DNA from: Hyphomicrobiales bacterium
GTDB lineage: Bacteria; Pseudomonadota; Alphaproteobacteria; Rhizobiales; Beijerinckiaceae
Reading direction: 5' to 3'
DNA length: 64,000 bases
Assembly (NCBI GenBank): GCA_027489955.1
Contig: JAIXYZ010000013.1
Span: forward strand, 744,001-808,000
Below, one piece after another: positions 12,001 through 21,000 of this stretch. The notes under the pieces are model-generated. The model worked only from the letters and a program-made list of their open reading frames with translations, made no database searches and had not been told where the DNA came from. A program made the position numbers and the translations under genes. Numbering within the stretch: position 1 is the first letter of the stretch; each line of letters starts with the position of its first letter.

Positions 12001-15000
12001 TCGAGCCGATCCTTGAGCGCGAACGTGAAGGCGCCGCTGGCGGCATCGACCGCAAAGGTGAAGACCTCGCGGCCGTCGGTCGCCGTGGCGACCAGCGTGT
12101 TGCCGGACCGGCTATAGACCAGCGACTGGCCGTTCGACGTCAGGGCCAGCAGCGAGGGCGACAGGTCGGTCAGCTCGACCCCGAACTGCACCGGCTCGTC
12201 GGCACCGTTGTTGACGGCCGCCTGCAGGCTCCCGGTCACGACGGCGCCGTTCGCCGTGTCGGCGTCGACGGCACCGGCCGAGCCGACCGCCAGGGCCGTC
12301 TCGATGTCCGCTTCGCTGACCGTGAGGGTCACGGGCGTCGCGGCCGTCGGCGCGTCGTCGGTGATGGTGACCGTGAGCGATCCGCTCAGGGCCAGCGTGT
12401 CGCCGTCGCCGTCGCTCACCGTGATGGCGGAGGCGAGATCGATCGTCAGCGCGTCGTCCCCGCCCAGGATCGAGACCAGGTTGGTGTCGAGGCCGGTCGA
12501 CTTGCCGCTGGGGGCGCCGACGCCGGTCGGCGTGTAGGTGCCGGGATTGGGCCCGACATTGATGAAGGCCGCCTCGCCGGCGCCGATGGTGAACGGCCCG
12601 AAATCGGGCAGGGATCCGTTGCCCACGAGGTTCCACACAGCGGTGGCCTGGCCCTCGTTGTGCAGGCGGAACAGGGCATCGCCGTCGGGCAGGAAGCCGA
12701 CGAAGGTCAGCCGGTTGGCGGTGTCGTTCCACGGAACGACGACGCTTTCGCCGGGCTGATCGATGAGCGCCAGGGGCACGGGACCGGTGGGCGCGCCGAG
12801 GGAGGCGCTGGCCATATGGTCCACCTGGTCCTTCAGCTCGAACGTGTAGGCGCCGGTCGCGGCGTCCACCGTCAGGGTGAAGACCTCCCGGCCTCCGGCG
12901 CTGGTGGCGACCAGCGTGTTGCCGGCGACGGTGTAGACGAGGCTTTCGCCCCGGGAGGTGAGCGCCAGCAGCGAGGGCGACAGGTTCGTCGTCTCGACGC
13001 CGAAGGTGACCGGGCCGTCGGCGCCGCCGGTGACGAGGGCGAGCAGGCTTCCGGACGCGGTCGCCCCGTTGGAATTGTCCGCGTCGACCGCGCCGGCCGT
13101 GCCCGTGGCCAGCGCCGTCTCCAGGTCGGCCTCCGAGACGGTGAGGGCGACGGTGGCGCCCGTCACCGTCGGCTGGTCGTCGGTGACCGTGACGGTGATG
13201 GTCTGCGCCGCCGTGGTGTCCAGGTCGCCGTCCGTCAGCGTGTAGGCGAAGTTGAGCTGCAGCGAGCCGTCGGTCGCGCCGCCTTCCTCATGGCGCAGCG
13301 CCATGAACTGGCGGTACTCCACCGTGCCGTCGTTGCGGATCTCGAGCTCGAACACCCTCTGCGGCCCCGCGCCGAAGTCCACGTCGTGGAACAGCGTGAT
13401 CGAGGTCGCCGTGCGGATGACGTTGTTGCCGTTGACGTTCAGGCCGACCGGCACGCCCGTCGCGGGATTGACGACGTAGATGAGGTCGGCAGGGATCGTG
13501 GTGAAGGTCACGGCGCTGCCGAAGGACCCGTCCTTCCAGCCATCGCTGCCGGAAACCGGTGTCGCCACGGTCGTCGTCATAACGAGTGTCTGGTCGTCGC
13601 CGTTGCCGCGGATATGGTCCGCCCCCGCAAGGACGGATTCCGCGCCCGTGAGGACGATGGCGCCCATTGCGATGGTCGGCTCGTCGTCGCCCACGGTGAC
13701 GTTGGTGAGCTTGGACGCGGTGACGTCGCCATCCGCGTCCGTCAGCGTGAAGCCGAAGGGCAGGGTGATCGCGCCGTCCTCGGCGGTGTTCTCCGCGTGG
13801 CGCAGTGGCAGGTATTGCATGTAGGTGACGCTGCCGGCCGCATCGACCGTGAACTCGAACACCGTGCGGGGGCCGAAGCCATCGCCGAAGTCCACGGTTG
13901 CGAACAGTTTGGCGGACGTCGCGGTGCGCACCACGTCGTTGCCGTTGACCTGCACCTCGACCAGGGCGCCGGTCGCGGTGTTGACCACGTAGAACAGACC
14001 CGGCTTGTCGGTGAAGGTCACCGCCTGGCCGAAATTGCCGCCGCGCCAGCCGTCCGCGCCGGCAACCGGCGCCGTGAACGTCTGCTGCATGACGAGCGTC
14101 GCGTCGTCGCCGGTGCGCGGCGCGCGGTCGAGGCCGGCGAGCGCCGCCTCGCTGTCGGACAGCGACACGGTGCTGGCGTCCAGCGTCGGCGCCACGTCGT
14201 TGACGGTGACCGTAATGGCCTGCACGGCCGTCGTGTCATCGTCCGCGTCGGTCAACCGGTAGTTGAACACGAGGTCGGACGCCGTCACGGCATTGCCGCC
14301 GGTGTGGTAGAGCGCCTCGGTCTGGACGTAGGTGAACGTGCCGTTGGGGTTCAGGGTCAGAACGATGACCGGCGCGCCGAAGCCCGCCGCATTGCCCTCG
14401 AAGCGCACGCTGCCGCCGGAGCCGGCGGTCTTGGTGAAGACGACATCCACCGCCGAACCGTCGGCCGGGTTCACGACCTGGATCGTGCCGCCGCCCGCCA
14501 GCTGCGGCTGGCCGTCCATCGTCACCGCGTCGAGGAAGTTCGCGTTCTTCCAGCCGTCGGCGCCGGGGGAGATCGCGCCCGAAAGTGCGGTGCCCGGCAG
14601 GCTGACCTGGCCGGCGCCCGCCGTGTCCGCGTCCGTCACGGTCGCGGCGCCCGCCCGCGCCGTCGGCGCGTCGTCGTTGACCGTGATCGAGACCGTCTGC
14701 TGCGCGCTCACGTCCCCGTCGCCGTCCGTGACCGTGTAGACGAAGTCGAGGTCGCGGGCGTCCTGGAGCAGCGAGCCGTCCTTGTGGAACAGCGGCTGCG
14801 ACTGGCGGTAGGCGAAGGTGCCGTTCTGGTCGAGGGTCAGCCGGATGACCTCGCCGAGCGGGCCCGCCGTGCCGACGAAGATCGCCTGGCCGCTGGGTGA
14901 ATTGACCTTGGCGAAGGTGACGGCGACCGCCTGGCCATTGGCCGGGTTGATGACCGAGACCGGGCTGACCGAGACCAGATCCACCGCGTTCTCGAACGTG

Positions 15001-18000
15001 TCGCCGCGCCAGCCGTCCGCGCCTGCGCCGAAGGGCGAGGAAAGCGCCTGCCCGGAAACGGACACCTCGTAGATGCCGCTCGCCGGAATGCGCTCGTTGA
15101 CCGCGATGTCGGCGCCGCCAGCGACCGGCACGTCGTCCTGCACCTGCACGGTGAAGTACTGGTCGACGGTATCGCCGTCGGAATCCGTCGCCCGCACGCC
15201 GAAGCGCAGGTTCAGCACGTCTTCCAGCGTGCCGTTGACCGGGTGGTCGAGCTCCCGGATCAGCGTGAACGTGTACTGCCCGTTGGGCGCGTTCGGGTTC
15301 AGGCTGACGGTGAAGACCTGGTTGAAGATGGGCCCGAGGATGTCGTTGCCCGTATAGGCGACCAGCGTTTCAGCGTCGGTGCCCGTGTTCAGCACCACGA
15401 ACTTGACGTTCGCGCCGCCCGACGTCAGCGCCGCGGGGGTCACCCCGTCCTCGCGCGTCACGGTGACGGAGGGGTTGCCGCCGAGCTGGATGAAGTCGAG
15501 CTGGCGCTCGCCCGGCCATGCGGCATCGTCGTCCGCGCCCCAGGCGATCTGCAGGTCCTGGGTGACGCTGCGGGGATCGGTGCCCGCCGGGTTGGGCGAG
15601 CCCGTCGGCTGCGTGTCGTTGACCGCCGGCACGCCGGCCAGGTTGTCCTCATAGAGGCGGGTGGTCGCGACGGCTCCGGCAAGCTCCGGCTTGTCGTCGA
15701 TCACGCGGACCGAGAAGTTGCCGTCGACGGAATCGCCGTCGCCGTCGGTCGCGCGGAAGTTCACGCGGATATCCAGAACGTTCTCGCCGTTCCCCGCCGG
15801 ATGATCGAGATTGTCCAGCAGCGTGAACGTGTACGCGCCGTTGGCTGCGCTCTTGTCCAGCGTGATGGTGAAGACCGGCCGCTCGGCCAGCCCGTCCAGG
15901 ACGCGATAGGCATAGGCGGTCAGCGTCGGCACGCCGTTCTCGACGGTCACACGGAAGACCAGCGGATCGCCGTTGGAAGTCGGGATCGCCACCGGATTGC
16001 CCGAGCCGTCCAGGAACTGCACCTGCCCCTGGGGCCCGACGAGGCTGCCCTGGGTCAGGAACTCCAGCGAGCGCTGGCTGACGGCGTTGTCCGAGCCCCA
16101 GTTGACCGCCAGGCTGGCGGTCCTGACGGTGACATCGGCCAATGTCGCGTCCGTGGCCGGGAAGGTCGACAGATCGTCCTCGGAGAAGGTCAGGCTTGCT
16201 GCGGCGCCGAGCACCGGCGCGTCGTCGTCGATGGTGATCGTGAACGTGCCCGTCGCCGTGTCGTCGTCCGTGTCCTTCGCGACGAAGGCGAGGGCGATGT
16301 CGAGGTTGTCCTCGGCATTGGGGCCGGCATGGTCGAGATTGCCCAGCAGCGTGAACGTGTAGCTGCCGTTGCCGCTGTCGCTCAACGTCGCCGTGAACAC
16401 GCGGTTCGCCGGATCGGTCGCGTCGTTGGCGTTGCCGTTGATCTTGTAGGCCGTGATCGTACGGCCGCCATTGGTGTAGGCGTAGCCGAGCGCCACGCCG
16501 TCGGACGTGAGGCCGGACGGCGGGTTGCCCTGGTCGAAGGTCAGCGTGCGGTCGCGGCCGTTGGCGGCCGGGTTGCCGTTGTCGGCGCCCCAGGCGATGC
16601 CGAGCGTGCCGCCGACGGTCAGCGCATTGTTGCCGGCGAGATCGGCCGCGTCGCCGGTCGCGCCGGGATAGCTCTCGCCGGCATTGCCGCCGGCCAGCGC
16701 TTCCTCGTCGATGGAGCGGTTCTGGATCGCGGCCACGTCGATGGCCGGCATGTCGTCTTCGATCCGGATCGACAGCGTCGTGACGACGGAATCCCCGTCC
16801 GAATCCGTCGCGCGGACCTGGAAGGCGAGGGTGAGCACGTCCTGCGCCGTGCCGCTCGCCACCGGGTGGTCGAGATTGCCCAGCAGCGTGAACGTGTACT
16901 GCCCGCCGGCCAGCGCGTCGGCATCGAGGCTGATCGTGAAGACGTGGTTCGACGGGTTGAGCACGCCGCCGAAATTCGCGTTGGTGTAGCCGACGAGCAG
17001 CGCGCCGTCGCCGGTATTGACCACCGAATACAGGACCGTGCGGCCGTCCGCCGTCAGCGTCGGCACGACGCCGTTCTCGCCGGTGAAGACGACGACCGGA
17101 TTGCCGCCCGCCGTCACGAAGTCGAGGTCGCGCTGGTTGCCGGTGAGGTCGGCGACCGTGTCGTCGTCGGCGCCCCACAGGATGTTGAGCGAGCCGGTGA
17201 CGGTGCGCACGTCCACGTCCGGGCTGTCCGGATCGGCCGGGGCGGTCACGTAGGCGAGGGATTCTTCCTTGAGGTTCGCCACATCCGGCGGCGTCGTCGC
17301 CAGCGGCACGTCGTCGGTGACGCGCACGTTGAACGTGCCGTCGACCCGGTCGCCGTCGCCGTCGGTCGCGCGGAAGCCGACGCGGATGTCGATGAAGTTC
17401 TCGCCGTTGCCCGGCCGGTGGTCGAGGTTGTCGAGCAGCGTGAATGTGTAGGCGCCGTTCGCGGCGGTCTTGTCCAGCGCGATGGTGAAGACCGGCGTGC
17501 CGCCGAGCGTCGTCGCCGTCAGGGTCGGAACGCCCGCGATCGTCGAGACGGAATACAGGAGCAGGTTGCCGTTCGAGGTCGGCACGAACTCGTTGCCGGC
17601 CCCGTCGAGGAAGCGGACGTCCGGCACCTGGATGCCGAGAACCGAGCGCGTGTCGAAGGCGAGGCTGCGCGCGGCGCCGTCGTCGGAGCCCCAGGCCACG
17701 CCCAGGCTCGCCGTGGCGGCCAGCGCCTCCTTCGGCAGGGTGTCGTTGCCCGTGGTGAGGTCGTCCTCGTCGAGCGTCGAGCCGACGGCGCCCAGCAGCA
17801 CCGGCGCATCGTCGTCAACCGACACCGTGACGCTGCCCTTGGCGATGTCGCCGTCGGCGTCCTTGGCGATGAAGTTGAGCGCGATCGCCAGGTTGTCCTC
17901 GGCGTTCAGGCCCGCATGGTCGAGATTGCCGAGGATCGTGAACGTGTAGGATCCGGAGGCCGCGTCGCTCAGGGTCGCGACGAAGACGCGGTCCGCGTCG

Positions 18001-21000
18001 GTGCGTCCCGCGCCCTTGTAGGCGGTGAGGACGGAACCGTTGCCGGTCAGGACATATTCCAGCGCGACCTGGTCGGACGTCAGGCCCGTGGGCAGCGCCG
18101 CGGGATCGAAGGTCAGCGTCCGGTCGATGCCGTTCGTGCCGGGATTGGCGTTGTCGGCGCCCCAGTAGACGCCGAGCGTGCCGCCGACGGTGGCGCCGGG
18201 ATTGGGCGCCAGATCGGCGTCGTCGCCCGTGCGGCCGGTATAGGTGTCGCCCGCATTGCCCGCAAAGCTCCCGCCGGCGATGCCGGTCGCCAGCACCTCC
18301 TCGTCGATGGAGGCGTTCTGGTTCAGCGCCTGGTCGATCTCGGGCTTGTCGTCGACGATGTTGACGACGATCGTCGTCGGCAGCGTGCGGTCGCCGTCGG
18401 AATCGACGCCGCGCACGTCGAAGGCGAGGCGCAGCGTGTCCTGGTCGAGGCCGGGATGATCGAGGTTCTGCAGCAGGCGGAACGTGTACTGCCCGTTCGC
18501 CGACGCATCCGGATCGAGCGTGAGGGTGAAGACCTGGTTGGCCGGGTTCAGCGCCGCCAGCGGGCTGTTGCCCACATAGCCGACGAGCACCGCGCCATCG
18601 CCCAGATTGGTGAGGGCGAAGCGAACGGCGCGGCCGTCCGCGGTCAGCGCGACCGTGACCGGATTTCCGCCGGCATCGGTGCCGGTGACGCTGACGACGG
18701 GCGCGCCGCCGGCGGTCACGAATTCCAGCGAGCGCTGGCCCGGAATCGTCGTGTCGTCGTCGGCGCCCCAGCGGATGCCCACCGAGCCGGTCGCGACCGT
18801 GATGTCGGGAACCGTCTGGTCCGGCAGGCCGGCGACATAAGGGAGGTCCTCCTCGACCAGCGTCGACGTGTCGGGCGTCGTCGCCACGGGCACGTCGTCG
18901 GTGATCCGCACCTCGAACGTGCTCTCGACCGTGTCGCCGTCGCTGTCCGTCGCCTGGAAGCGGACGCGGATGTCGGTGGCGTTCTCGCCGTTGCCGGAGC
19001 GATGGTCGATGTTGTCGAGGAGCGTGAACGTGTATTCGCCGTTCGGCGCCGAGGCGTCGAGCTCGATGGTGAACACGGTGCGCGGGGATCCGCCGATCGG
19101 GTAGGCGGTCGCGGTGAGGACCGGATTGCCGTTCACGATGGCGACCGAATAGGCGATGACGTCACCGCCCGAAGTCGGCAGGTATTCGTTGCCGTTGCCG
19201 TCGATGAACCGGACGTCCGGCACCTGGATGCCCAGGACCGAGCGCGTGTCGAACGCCACGGAGCGCGCCGCGCCGTCGTCCGAGCCCCAGGAGATGCCCA
19301 GGCTCGCCGTCGCCGTCGTGGCTTCCTTCTCGCCGTCGTTGCCGTTCGGCAGGTCGTTCTCGTGCAGCGCGCTGTTGGCGGCGCCGGTGATGACCGGCAC
19401 GTCGTCCTCGACGCGGAACCGGAAGGAGCCGTCCGACTGGTCTCCGTCGGCATCCGTGGCGCGGTAGAAGACCTGGAATTCCAGATTGTTCTGCACGGAG
19501 GCGGCCCCGCCGCCATTGGCGGGGTGATCCAGCGTCTCGAACAGCGTGAAGGCGAAGCCACCATTGGGCTGCGCGGGATCGAGCGCGATCTGGAAGACGA
19601 TCCGGGGCTCGCCTTCGCCGTCGGCCGGCACGAAGCCGGTCAGCCGCGGCTGGCCGTCGATCGTGTCGTAGCGATACTGGACGAGCTGTCCCTCCGAGCG
19701 GAGTTCCGACAGGGCGTTGCCGGTCGTGGCATCCACGAGCGTGAAGGGCAGGCCCTCACCGGCGCGGAACTGCAGCAGGCGGCCGACGCCGTCGCCGCCG
19801 GCCAGGTTGTACTGGTCGCGGTCCGAACCCCAGCGCACGCCGAGCGTATCGGTGATCTGCGTGCCGGCGAGCGGGGCTCCGGTGCCCAGCGGGTCGACGA
19901 GCACGGTGCCGTCATCGGCGTCCGGATCGTTGGCGTCGGGAACGCCGGTGCGATCCTCCTCCTGCAGCGTCTTCGCCTCGGCGCTGCCGAAGTCGTAGGC
20001 GACGGGCTTGTCGTCCCTGATCAGGATCGTGAACGTCGTCTCGACGGGATCGCCGTCGGCGTCGTAGCCGCGCACGCCGAAGGTCAGCGAATAGTCCTCG
20101 AGATTGACCTGCGCCTCGCCCCCGGCGGTCGGGTCGAGCGTGAGCTGGCCCGTCTCGCCGTCGCGGGCGATCCCGGTCGTGGTGCGGCCGGCATTGGCGG
20201 CGTCGGCGCCGGTCAGGTGGTCGAGCGTGCCAAGGAGCGTGAAATTGTAGGCGCCGTTGATGGCGGCCGCGTCCAGCGTCACGACGAAGACCGGATTCAG
20301 CGGGAATCCACCCGCGCCTTCGCCTTCGCCACCGCCGACCAGCGGGCCGGTATAGCCGACGAGGCGCGCCTGCTGGACGCCGCCGACGCCCGCGTTCGGG
20401 GCGGGATCGATCCAGATCTTGATCGGCTGGTCGTTGGAGTAGAGCCCCGAGATCGCTTCCGCCGCGCCGCCGCCGGCCGGGATGCGGTTCACCTGCAGGA
20501 AGGCCGCCGCGGCGGCGTCGAGGATCGGCGTGCCGGCAAAGCCCGCCGGGGCCGCGGCGCTGCCGCCGACATCGGCGATCGGCGCGAATTCGAGCCGCCG
20601 CGCGATCGTGTCGCCGGGCGCGTCGTCATAGCCCGTGTCGTCGTCCGCGCCCCAGTTGATCAGCAGCGATCCGCTGACGGTCGCTTCGTCCGGGATGCCG
20701 TCCGCGCCGCCGGTGGGCGGCAGCGGCTGGCCGTCCGGACCGGGACGGCCGATGGACGCGTTGGCCAGGTCGTCGGCCTTGTCCGCGGACGGAAAGGCGG
20801 GATCGGTCGGGCGGCCGACGACCGCGACGCCATTGCCGTCCTCGTTGCCCAGCGGGTTGTCGCCCTCGCGGATCGCGTTGGCGGTCGGCGCCGCGCCCAG
20901 GAGTTCGGGCACGTCGTCGCCGATCGTGAACACGAGGCGCACCGGCGAGAACGAGGCGTCGCCGTCGCTGTCGCGAGCCTCCAGGTAGAACACGAAGGCC

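Noticed and set aside
6090-14900. A stop-free plus-strand frame of ~2,936 codons, antisense to the adhesin gene
   Set aside because: It mirrors the repetitive, GC-rich adhesin codons, has Arg/Val/Gly/Asp-rich low-complexity composition and no recognisable domain. The same happens at 15243-21422. Both are shadows of the minus-strand gene.
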